64,000 bases of DNA from Amycolatopsis solani (GTDB taxonomy: Bacteria; Actinomycetota; Actinomycetes; Mycobacteriales; Pseudonocardiaceae), in assembly GCF_033441515.1 (NCBI RefSeq), contig NZ_JAWQJT010000001.1, positions 3,534,001-3,598,000 on the forward strand, read 5' to 3'. A program made the translations under genes and the position numbers. The notes under the pieces were generated by a model, which searched no databases, had not been told where the DNA came from, and saw only the letters and a list, made by a program, of their open reading frames with translations. Shown here piece by piece: positions 43,801 to 50,793 of the stretch. Position 1 is the first letter of the stretch. Each line of letters starts with the position of its first letter.

Positions 43801-44409
43801 GACGGTGGCCAGCTCGGCCATCATCTCGGGCTCGCGCGTACGCAGCGACGCGGTGTAGATCGGCAGCGCGCGCCCGCCGGCGGCTTCGATCTCGTCGGCG
43901 AGCGTGTGCACGAACTGCGTGTTCCCGGACAGGTGGTGCGCCCGGTAGTAGAGGACCCCGATCACCGGGCCCTCGCCGCGCGAAGGCCGCTCGAGCACGC
44001 CCCAGCCGGGCTGCTCGGCGGGCGGCTCGAAGCCGTCGCCGGTGAGCAGGAGGGTGTCGGAGAGGAACCGGCCCAGCTGCGTGAGGTTCGCCGGGCCGCC
44101 CTGCGCGAGGTACGCGTGGGCCTCGGCCGCGATGCCGATCGGGACGGTCGAGAGCTTCATCAGCTCGGCGTCCGGCGTCTGCTCCCCGCCCAGCACGACG
44201 ACGTGCGCGCCCGACGCCCGCAGCTTGTCCAGGCCTTCCTGCCAGGTCCGCGGGGTGCCGAGGATGCGGACGACCACGATGCGCACGCCGTCGAGCAGGC
44301 CCGCCAGCTCGGCGACGTCGAGCCGCGAGGGGTTCGCCAGGCGGTAGTCGCCCTCGGCCGAACGGGCGCTGAGCAGGTCGGTGTCCGAAGTGGACAGAAG
44401 CAGGATCAC
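40846..44409 (-). CDS. cobN: Cobaltochelatase subunit CobN
   Basis: 1187 residues, the normal size of aerobic-type CobN. It has LLLSTSDTDLLSAR at the N-terminus, then VIGVLYYRAHHLSGN, NPDLPPSHHYLAAYRWL, VVHLGKHGSLEWLPGK, PTGRNFYTVDPKAIPSRLAW and HVITMLDDAVRLVA. It inserts cobalt into hydrogenobyrinic acid a,c-diamide with CobS/CobT or ChlI/ChlD-type partners, which are not in the window. The start is the GTG at 44409 behind GAGGAGG; the longer frame would run through the riboswitch. Controlled by the cobalamin riboswitch directly upstream. Confidence 0.97.
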   Translation of the reverse strand: MILLLSTSDTDLLSARSAEGDYRLANPSRLDVAELAGLLDGVRIVVVRILGTPRTWQEGLDKLRASGAHVVVLGGEQTPDAELMKLSTVPIGIAAEAHAYLAQGGPANLTQLGRFLSDTLLLTGDGFEPPAEQPGWGVLERPSRGEGPVIGVLYYRAHHLSGNTQFVHTLADEIEAAGGRALPIYTASLRTREPEMMAELATVDALLVTVLAAGGTRPSEVGAGGDDEAWDVAEMAALDVPILQALCLTSDRETWAANDDGLSPLDAGNQMAVPEFDGRLITVPFSFKELDEDGLPRYVPDAERASRVARIALAHARLRHTPPSDRRIALMLSAYPTKHSRVGNAVGLDTPASAIELLRRMREQGYDLGPDAFPGVDPTGTDQPDGDALIHALIAAGGQDPEWLTEEQLSGNPIRVPAARYQEWFEALPAELREGVEEHWGPAPGELYVDHGDIVLASLQSGNVIIMIQPPRGFGENPVAIYHNPDLPPSHHYLAAYRWLEEEFGAHAVVHLGKHGSLEWLPGKTAGLSASCAPDAVLGNLPLVYPFLINDPGEGAQAKRRAHATIVDHLIPPMARAESYGDLARLEQLLDEHANIAAMDPAKLPAIRAQIWTLIQAAKLDHDLGIDERPHDAEFDNFLLHIDGWLCEVKDAQIRDGLHVLGAAPVGEARVNLVLSMLRASQMWGGKQGAVPGLRSALGLKEDAPMSEVDAVEKTARELVQTMEMRGWDATAVASVAPDAQVAKVLSFAAEEIVPRLAGTTAELDSVLHALDGGYIPAGPSGSPLRGLVNVLPTGRNFYTVDPKAIPSRLAWETGQALADSLLRRYREDTGDWPRSVGLSVWGTSAMRTSGDDAAEVLALLGVQPVWDEASRRVTGIEAIPLAELGRPRIDVTIRISGFFRDAFPHVITMLDDAVRLVAGLDEPADQNFVRDHVSADLAAHGDSRRATTRIFGSKPGAYGAGLLPLMDSGNWRDDKDLAEVYAVWGGFAYGRDLDGRPAREDMESSYKRIVVAAKNTDTREHDIADSDDYFQYHGGMIATVRALTGTAPASYVGDSTSPDAVRTRTLGEETARVFRARVVNPRWLAAMRRHGYKGAFELAATVDYLFGFDATAGVVGDWMYEKLTESYVLDEVNQEFLRQANPWALRGIVERLNEAADRGLWEEPDPALLEQMREVYLSLEGDLEAE

Positions 44410-44452
44410 GAGGTTCCTCCTCGGGGTCCGCGCCCCGGGTAGACGGGCGCGC

Positions 44453-44585
44453 CGGCCGGAGTTCCTGGCTCTCGGAGATCGCTCTCCGATGACAGTGGCG
44501 GGACCGCCCCGGACTCTCACCGGGTTCCTCCACCTGCCGACGCGTGGGTTCCGCCTCACTCTCCGGTGCGGCCGACCCGGCGTCA
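44453..44585 (-). promoter_or_regulatory. Cobalamin riboswitch
   Basis: The leader RNA read leftward contains the hallmarks GAACCCGGTGAGAGTCCGGG, GCGGTCCCGCCACTGT (the B12 box) and GAGCCAGGAACTC, in the right order and spacing. Boundaries are approximate. It lies 44 bases before the cobN start. Adenosylcobalamin binding should reduce cobN expression. Confidence 0.93.
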
Positions 44586-44601
44586 AGGTGACGTGCGTGG
44601 C

Positions 44602-45609
44602 TCAGAGCCGCTTGGCCGTGCGGAACGCCTTCGCGTAGGTCCCGGACCCGTCGATCAGCGACACCCCGCCCGCGTCCCCGAAGGTCGGGCCGTTGGCCAC
44701 CTTGCGGCTGGAGAGCACGCGGTGGTGGCCGTCGCCGTCGATGCCCAGGTAGATGCCGGTGTGCGAGACCTGCGGCCCGAGCTGCGGCTCCAGGTTGAAG
44801 AACAGCAGGTCACCCGGCTGGAGCGGGCTGAAGTCCGTCGCCTGCCGCTTCTGGTCGGGGATCAGCGAGGTGCCCGGCCCCAGCTCGGCCAGTGCCCAGG
44901 CGCGACGAGGCAGGCCGGGGCCCTTCGTGTTGGTCCCGAGCAGCGGGTAGCCCGCCCGGTATCCGTAGACCATCCGCACGAACCCGGAGCAGTCGAGGGA
45001 CCGGGCGCGCCGCGGTTCCGCGGCCTCGTGGACGCCGTCCGGGAAGTCCCAGCCGATGCCCAGGTAGTCGTAGAAATCCGACTTCTCGAGCCGGCCTTCG
45101 GCGCTGTCCGGGCCGAAGCTCGCGTCCCCGGCCACGCGCAGCTTCTTCACGACCTGGTCGGCCGCGCCGTCGGTGTACTGCAGCGCCGTCGCCAGGACGT
45201 CCGGGCCGGTGTCGGCGGCCGCCTTGGGGAGCCAGTCGGTGAACCACGGCTCCTTCTCCGCGCCCGCCTGCCAGGCCTGCGGCGCGAGCCGGATCCACGC
45301 CGTCGTCGTGACGCCGGCGGTGGTGAACTTCGGCTCGGTGAAGGTCCGCGACCGGCCGGTGAGCATGACCGTGCGGGAGCCGTCGGTGAAGGACGCGAGC
45401 TGGGCACCCGCGCCGTCGCGCACGATCGTCCGGGCCGGGTGGTCGAGCCGGTCGTAGGTGTAGCTGCCGGTGACCGCCGCTCCCGAGGGCGCGGGTGACG
45501 CCGAGATGGCCGTGATGTCCGGCCGGTCCTGCGTGGCGACGTACCCCGCCGCCGTGCCGGACACGCCGATGACCGCGGCGAGGACGCTGATCCGGACCGC
45601 CTTGCGCAT
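44602..45609 (-). CDS. Secreted NlpC/P60 hydrolase at the end of a pgsBC operon
   Basis: 335 residues with an N-terminal membrane or signal segment (ISVLAAVIGVSGTAAGYVA). Residues about 50-190 are a beta-rich domain. The C-terminal NlpC/P60 domain has the catalytic Cys in SLDCSGFVRMVYGY and the His in QVSHTGIYLGI. Such enzymes cleave gamma-D-glutamyl bonds in peptidoglycan, and some cut poly-gamma-glutamate. It starts within a few bases of the pgsC stop, so it is the last operon gene. A role in releasing or trimming the polymer is inference. GTG at 45615 is an alternative start. Confidence 0.88.
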   Translation of the reverse strand: MRKAVRISVLAAVIGVSGTAAGYVATQDRPDITAISASPAPSGAAVTGSYTYDRLDHPARTIVRDGAGAQLASFTDGSRTVMLTGRSRTFTEPKFTTAGVTTTAWIRLAPQAWQAGAEKEPWFTDWLPKAAADTGPDVLATALQYTDGAADQVVKKLRVAGDASFGPDSAEGRLEKSDFYDYLGIGWDFPDGVHEAAEPRRARSLDCSGFVRMVYGYRAGYPLLGTNTKGPGLPRRAWALAELGPGTSLIPDQKRQATDFSPLQPGDLLFFNLEPQLGPQVSHTGIYLGIDGDGHHRVLSSRKVANGPTFGDAGGVSLIDGSGTYAKAFRTAKRL

Positions 45610-45616
45610 CGTCACC

Positions 45617-46099
45617 TCACACCGTCGGGACCAGGCCGACCAGCACGCCGCTGATCAGCACCGCGTAGCTGGCCAGGCTGACCCCGCCGGTCGCGAGCAT
45701 CGTCGCCACGGGCTTCTGCCGGACCAGCTGGTAGGCGACCAGGCCGGGCACCACGAACCCGAGCGTCTGGTGCACGAACAGCAGCGGGAAGTCGGCCTGG
45801 AGGAAAATCAGCAACGTCGTCTGCAGCACGACGCCGAGCAGCACGACCGCGGCGAAGAGCCGCTTGCCGTAGAGGATCACCATGCGCTGCAACGCCTTCG
45901 TGCCGCCGAAGGTCAGCGCCGTCATCAGCACGATGATCGCCGCGCGCCGGTAGTCCTCGACCATGGTCAGCGCGATCCAGCCGGGCGTGATCATGCCGCC
46001 GGGGGACAGGTTCGTCGTCAGGTAGCAGACCAGCGACAGCAGCAGGCCGATGGCGAGCCCGACGGTGGCGACCTCGGGGGCGAGGGACGTGGTGAGCAT
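45617..46099 (-). CDS. pgsC: Poly-gamma-glutamate synthase membrane subunit PgsC/CapC-like
   Basis: 160 residues with about five membrane helices. LVCYLTTNLSPGGMITPGWIAL near the N-terminus is the characteristic CapC/PgsC segment. It overlaps the pgsB stop by one base. In Bacillus, PgsB and PgsC form the polymerising complex and PgsA/CapA helps export; no CapA-like gene is visible here. Whether the product is a capsule, a released polymer or another glutamyl peptide is open. Confidence 0.9.
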   Translation of the reverse strand: MLTTSLAPEVATVGLAIGLLLSLVCYLTTNLSPGGMITPGWIALTMVEDYRRAAIIVLMTALTFGGTKALQRMVILYGKRLFAAVVLLGVVLQTTLLIFLQADFPLLFVHQTLGFVVPGLVAYQLVRQKPVATMLATGGVSLASYAVLISGVLVGLVPTV

Positions 46100-47277
46100 C
46101 AGGCGACCGGTTCCAGTTTCGCGAGTTCCTCGATGAGCAGTTCACCCTGGCCGTGGATGTTGCCGATGGCGACGAGCGACGCCTGCCGCTCGATGCCGCC
46201 GACGATCCCGCGCAGCAGCTCCCGCGGCGAGCGCGAGCCACCGAGGTCGACGACCCGGTCGTGCCACTCGCTCGGGATCGCGGCGCGGGCGCTGCGCGTC
46301 GGCTCGCCGATCAGCACGACGCGTTCCGGCGCGATGCGGGGGATCAGCGCGCCCATCTGGCCGTTGCGCTCGACGCGGTCGGGACGGCAGTTGATGATCA
46401 CGTGCAGCGGGTCGGCGATCGCACCTTGCGCGCGGAGCTGGTCGATGTTCATCAACGTCGATTCGGGGTCGTTCGCCGCGAAGACGTTGGCGAAGCGGAG
46501 GTGGCGGCGCCCGGCGCGGTACTGGTGGACCTGCAGCACGCCCGGGTCCGGCGGCGCGGCCCACATGCCGTCGAGCGCCAGCTGCCGGTTGACGCCGAGC
46601 AGGTCCGCGACGGCCAGCGCGATCGCGACGTTCTCCTTGAAGGTGATCCAGCCGAAGCCGCGCATCTCGGCGTCGGTGACCGATTCGGGGTCGACCGCGA
46701 TGAGCTCGCAGTCCCGCTTGGCGGCCTCGTCCTGGAGGATGTGCAGCCGGTCCTGCTCGGCGGTGAGGCAGATCCCGCCGACCGGCATGGACCGGGACAG
46801 CGACCGCGCGACGTCGTCGAGGGTCGGCCCCATCTCGGCGAGGTGGTCCTCGCGGACGTTGCACAGCACGCCGATGGTCGAGCGGATCAGCTTGCTCTGG
46901 TTGATCTCCTGCAGGTCCGGCATCACGGCCATGCATTCGATGACCAGCGCGTCCGGCCGGTACGCGGCGGCGCGGCGGACGATGCCGATCTGCTCGACGA
47001 CGTTGGCGATGCCGAACTTGCGGTAGACCGGCTCCTCGCTGCCGTCCGGGTGGATGAACCGGGCCGCCGTGCCGGTGGTCTTCGCCGTGGTCACGAGCCC
47101 GCCGCCCCTCAGGGCGCCCGCGCACAGCCGGGTGATGGACGACTTGCCGCGGATGCCGTTGACCAGCACCCGCGTCGGGATGCTGTGCAGGTGCTTGTAG
47201 TGCTGGCGCTGTTCGGCGATCCCGGCCAGCAGCATCGCCGCCGATGCCAGTACCAGCACGACGTAGAGGAACGTCAC
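46099..47277 (-). CDS. pgsB: Poly-gamma-glutamate synthase ligase subunit PgsB/CapB-like
   Basis: 392 residues. One N-terminal membrane helix is followed by a Mur-ligase-like ATPase domain. The P-loop is VNGIRGKSSITRL. ECMAVMPDLQEINQ and NVREDHLAEMGPTLDDVA are the typical CapB segments. It activates glutamate carboxyl groups as acyl phosphates and joins them through the gamma-carboxyl. The GTG start lies directly before the preceding gene's stop region (two bases apart). Core enzyme of the operon. Confidence 0.93.
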   Translation of the reverse strand: MTFLYVVLVLASAAMLLAGIAEQRQHYKHLHSIPTRVLVNGIRGKSSITRLCAGALRGGGLVTTAKTTGTAARFIHPDGSEEPVYRKFGIANVVEQIGIVRRAAAYRPDALVIECMAVMPDLQEINQSKLIRSTIGVLCNVREDHLAEMGPTLDDVARSLSRSMPVGGICLTAEQDRLHILQDEAAKRDCELIAVDPESVTDAEMRGFGWITFKENVAIALAVADLLGVNRQLALDGMWAAPPDPGVLQVHQYRAGRRHLRFANVFAANDPESTLMNIDQLRAQGAIADPLHVIINCRPDRVERNGQMGALIPRIAPERVVLIGEPTRSARAAIPSEWHDRVVDLGGSRSPRELLRGIVGGIERQASLVAIGNIHGQGELLIEELAKLEPVA

Positions 47278-47278
47278 G

Positions 47279-49537
47279 TCAGACCCCGGCCCCGTCCAGC
47301 CAGCTGAGGTAGTCGCTCTTGGCCGGTTGCCGGCGGGGCTCGACGTCGACCTCGATGCGCTGGATCAGCTCGGTTTCGTCGGTCGCCGCGCCCGTGGGGC
47401 GCCGGACCTCGCCGAGCCGGACCCGGCCTTCGGTCAGCGCCTGGCGGCAGATCTCGACGCAGGAGGCGATGGTGCCGATCTCGTCCTGCCGCTGCGGGTA
47501 GACGACGGCGCCGGTGTCGCCGCCCGCGATCCGCCGGGCTTCCGCGCCGACCCGCCGCAGCGGCCGCACGACCACCAGGAAGTGCCAGGCGAACAGCATC
47601 AGCGCGACAACGCCGGTGAGCAGGGCGGCCACCCGCGCCCCCGAGCGCACGGTGTTGTCCGCGAGCCCGAGCGAGCCGATCGGCTGCTCGGCGACGACGA
47701 CCCACTTCAGCGAAGCCGCGTTGCCCTTGTCGGCCAGGCGCTGCGCCGCGACCAGCGCGGACGGCGTCGTCTCGCGGGCGTCCTTGCCGGACTGCGCCGC
47801 GTCGACGCTCTTGATCAGCGCCGGGTCCGAAAGCGCGTCGAAGGCGAGGTAGCCCTCGGTGTCGGCGATGGTGCGCTTGCCCTCGTCGACGACGCGGACG
47901 CGCCCGCCCGCGGGCGCGAGCAGCGCGGCCATCCGCGGCACGTCGTACTCGCCGACCAGGACGTTCTTCGAGTCCGGCAGCGGCGTGAAGGCGTAGACGA
48001 CCGGGACGCGGCCGCTGGTGTTGTGCTGGCGCAGCCCCTCACCGCCGGGCAGCTTGCCGGGGTCGCGCAGGGCCTCGCGCCCGGCCTGCAGCACCACCGA
48101 GCCGTCCGCGTCGGCGACGTAGACGCTGCGGAACCGGCTTTCGCTGCCGGCCAGCTGGTCGAGCATGCCGCGCAACCGGTCCGGCTCCTTCCCCTGGCCG
48201 AGCCGTGCGACGGACTGCAGGTCGGTCAGGCCCTCGGCGAGGCTGCGCCGCAGCGTGTCGGCCGAGCGCGTGACGCGGACGCCGTGCTCGGACAGGGTCG
48301 TCGCCGAGACTTCGGCGTGCTGCCGCCCGAGCGTCGCGGCGACCGCGCCCGACCAGCCGAGCAGCGCGAGCGCGACGAGGACGATGACGAGCTGGGCGGA
48401 CAGGAACGGGCGGACCGGCTTGGCGGGCTTGCGACGGCGCAACCGGCAGCGGTAGCGCTCCACCGCGGTGGTCAACCCGTTGACTTCGCGGATCCGCGAC
48501 TGCCGGACCGGCTTGCCGAGCGCGCCGGCCGCCACGGCGAGCGCGTCGGTGCGCAGGCGGCGGATCGGCGCGACGACCGTGCGCCGCAGCAGGACGAACC
48601 CGGCGACGGCGATCGCGAGCAGCGCGGCGGCGGGGATCAGGCCGGGCCAGCGGGCCGGCACCGTGTCGACCGGGAAGCGGCTGAACGAGACGACGGCCAG
48701 GCCGAGGCTGCCGCCGGTGCCGGACGGCGAGACCGGGGCGTAGGACACGACGGCGGCGCGCTTGCCCGCCGGTTCGCCGGTGAGGACGCCGGTCTGCCCC
48801 GCGGCGGCCGCGGTGGACGCGCGGGCGAGCAGCTCCTGGGCGGGCCGGTCGGTCGCGGCGACGTCGGTGCCGTGCGTGTGCAGCACCGCGCCGTCCGAGG
48901 TGACCAGCCGGACCTGCTGCTGGGTGTCCTTGGCCAGCTCGCCGCCGGTGCCGCGCAACGCCGTCGAGACGACGAGGAGCTTGCCGGCGCGGGTGCCGGT
49001 GAGCGGGAGCGCGGTGAGCACCAGCGGGGTGTCGCCGGGGCGGGCGACCGGGCGGACGGTGAGGTTCGCGATGGCGACCCCGCGCAGCGTTTCCACCGGC
49101 ACCGGCTCGCCGCGCGTGGCCAGCACCTTCTGGGAGGCCAGGTCGTAGACCGCGATGCCGCGCCAGTCGTCGTAGGTCTCGCCGAGGCGGGAGAGGAGCG
49201 CGTCGTCGTCGGCGGTGTCGAACACCCCGGAGCCGGCCGCGACCTGCAGGTCACCGGCGGCGGCCGTCGCCGACGTCGCGACGCTCTGCGCGAGCCCGGC
49301 GGTGGTGCGCTGCTGGCTCGCGGTGACCTCGTCGGAGACCCGGCCGGCCTGGTCGTCGGCGCGGATCAGGGACAGCGGGCCCGCGGTGGACAGGTAGAGC
49401 GCGGTGAAGGCGGCGATGAGCAGCAGCAGCGCGAACGTCGTCGCGGAGGCGACCCCCACGCCGCGCGGGAAGCCCGCTTCCGGGATCTGCGCGCGCAACC
49501 GGGCGGCTCGATCGTCGTGCGGTTGTGGCCGGTTCAC
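47279..49537 (-). CDS. Membrane protein with two extracellular sensor regions and two HAMP domains
   Basis: 752 residues. Helix 1 is at about 28-50, followed by a 240-residue extracellular region, helix 2 and a HAMP domain (PIRRLRTDALAVAAG). Helix 3 (LVIVLVALALLGWSGAV) is followed by a second extracellular region of about 245 residues with Cache-like YVADADGSVVLQAG, then helix 4 and a second HAMP (PLRRVGAEARRIAGGD). Only about 70 residues follow, with no kinase, cyclase or phosphatase. It is the first gene of the pgsBC operon. It may sense an external signal and control PgsBC directly, or replace PgsA. Both are inference. Confidence 0.82.
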   Translation of the reverse strand: MNRPQPHDDRAARLRAQIPEAGFPRGVGVASATTFALLLLIAAFTALYLSTAGPLSLIRADDQAGRVSDEVTASQQRTTAGLAQSVATSATAAAGDLQVAAGSGVFDTADDDALLSRLGETYDDWRGIAVYDLASQKVLATRGEPVPVETLRGVAIANLTVRPVARPGDTPLVLTALPLTGTRAGKLLVVSTALRGTGGELAKDTQQQVRLVTSDGAVLHTHGTDVAATDRPAQELLARASTAAAAGQTGVLTGEPAGKRAAVVSYAPVSPSGTGGSLGLAVVSFSRFPVDTVPARWPGLIPAAALLAIAVAGFVLLRRTVVAPIRRLRTDALAVAAGALGKPVRQSRIREVNGLTTAVERYRCRLRRRKPAKPVRPFLSAQLVIVLVALALLGWSGAVAATLGRQHAEVSATTLSEHGVRVTRSADTLRRSLAEGLTDLQSVARLGQGKEPDRLRGMLDQLAGSESRFRSVYVADADGSVVLQAGREALRDPGKLPGGEGLRQHNTSGRVPVVYAFTPLPDSKNVLVGEYDVPRMAALLAPAGGRVRVVDEGKRTIADTEGYLAFDALSDPALIKSVDAAQSGKDARETTPSALVAAQRLADKGNAASLKWVVVAEQPIGSLGLADNTVRSGARVAALLTGVVALMLFAWHFLVVVRPLRRVGAEARRIAGGDTGAVVYPQRQDEIGTIASCVEICRQALTEGRVRLGEVRRPTGAATDETELIQRIEVDVEPRRQPAKSDYLSWLDGAGV

Positions 49538-49728
49538 CGGGGCTCCCCAGGGCCTTTCGGTCGATGTGATCCCGGAAAGTCACCGGCCACCAGGGGCGGG
49601 TAGCGGAAGGTCCACTCTTTCGGGTCACGTGAAGGTCTCGAAGTTGTCAGCGGTGACGGTACAACTCCCCCTATCGTGGGACAAACGGCGGCTGGGGGTG
49701 ACGACCGGATGGAGTCAGTACACTCCGA

Positions 49729-50637
49729 GTGGTGATCAGCCGCCCTCGGACGTTGCTCAGCGTGGCCGGCGTGGTCGTCGCGCTGGGTTTGGCCCTGACG
49801 TTGGTGCTGGTCCTCGGTGACGAAAAGCCACCACCGCCCGTGCCGGAGGCCGGTTTGGATTCCCTCGTAACGAAGTTCACATCCGGGCTGTCCTCGGACC
49901 AGGAGTACCGCTCACCGAAATCCGACGAACGTCGTACGGCGGCCGCCGGGTTCGCCGCCGTGCTGGACCGCCGCGGCACCGCGGACTTCGAGAAGCTCGG
50001 CTTCTCGGTGCACGACGGCGTCGACCCGGCGACCGGGCGGCCGTACACGATCGCGGTGAACGAAGCCGGCACCGACCGGGCGTGGGGGATGTACGTCATC
50101 GACCGGTCGGCCCCACCGTCGCTCGTGGTGGAGGTGCCGCACCCGGCGTTCGACCTGCGCACCGAGTTGTTCGGCGTCGACCTGTTCCGGCGCGTGCCGG
50201 GCGCGGTGCTGCTGGTGGCGGGCGCGCACCGCAAAGCGGACGACAGCAAGGCCGACGTCGCCCACGAAACGGACTCGATCTTCCACGTCGTCGCCACCGC
50301 GCTCGCGGGGCGCGGGCTGGCGCAGGTCCAGCTGCACGGCTTCCACGACCAGAACCTGCCATCGACGGACGTCGTGCTCTCGTCGGGCGCCACGGTGGCG
50401 GGCGACGCGGCCCGGCGCGCGGCCGACCGGCTGACCGCGGACGGGTTCGCCGTGTGCCGGGCCTGGGAAGAGCGGTGCAAGGGCCTGGAAGGCACGACGA
50501 ACGTCCAGGGCAAGATGGCCGCCTCGGACGACACGGTGTTCCTGCACGTGGAGATGAGCCGGACGGTCCGCGAATCGCCCGAGCGGCGCGCCGACGTCGT
50601 TCGCGCGCTGACGGAAGCCGAACTCACCAAACCCTGA
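49729..50637 (+). CDS. Secreted or membrane-anchored protein of unknown function
   Basis: 302 residues, GTG start at 49729 (or 49732). One N-terminal hydrophobic segment (LLSVAGVVVALGLALTLVLVL) is followed by an extracellular domain. Clustered His and acidic residues occur in VVEVPHPAFDLRTELFG, LLVAGAHRKA, VAHETDSIFH and QLHGFHDQNLP. This pattern resembles a metal-dependent hydrolase, but I do not recognise the family. It is divergent from the pgsBC operon leader, so a poly-gamma-glutamate hydrolase is conceivable but unproven. Confidence 0.78.
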   Translation: MVISRPRTLLSVAGVVVALGLALTLVLVLGDEKPPPPVPEAGLDSLVTKFTSGLSSDQEYRSPKSDERRTAAAGFAAVLDRRGTADFEKLGFSVHDGVDPATGRPYTIAVNEAGTDRAWGMYVIDRSAPPSLVVEVPHPAFDLRTELFGVDLFRRVPGAVLLVAGAHRKADDSKADVAHETDSIFHVVATALAGRGLAQVQLHGFHDQNLPSTDVVLSSGATVAGDAARRAADRLTADGFAVCRAWEERCKGLEGTTNVQGKMAASDDTVFLHVEMSRTVRESPERRADVVRALTEAELTKP

Positions 50638-50661
50638 CGCTTTTTCGACCGCCGCGGGTGA

Positions 50662-50689
50662 TTGACATCACACCCCTGTGTCGTAAAGT
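50662..50689 (+). promoter_or_regulatory. Putative housekeeping promoter of the subtilase gene
   Basis: TTGACA (50662-50667), 16 bases, TAAAGT (50684-50689), about 105 bases before the GTG start. The spacer contains a partial palindrome, CACACCCCTGTGTC, which could be an operator. Confidence 0.5.
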
Positions 50690-50793
50690 GCGGAAGCCGG
50701 TCGCTCTCGCATTCACGGTATCGCCGGAATGGGGTCTTGGGGGCTCGCAGCGCGACCGGTGGCAATTCCGATCTCTATTCGGGGAGGCTCCTC

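Noticed and set aside
44410..44586. N-terminal extension of CobN
   Set aside because: The open frame runs through the cobalamin riboswitch; the GTG at 44409 with GAGGAGG gives the family's normal start.
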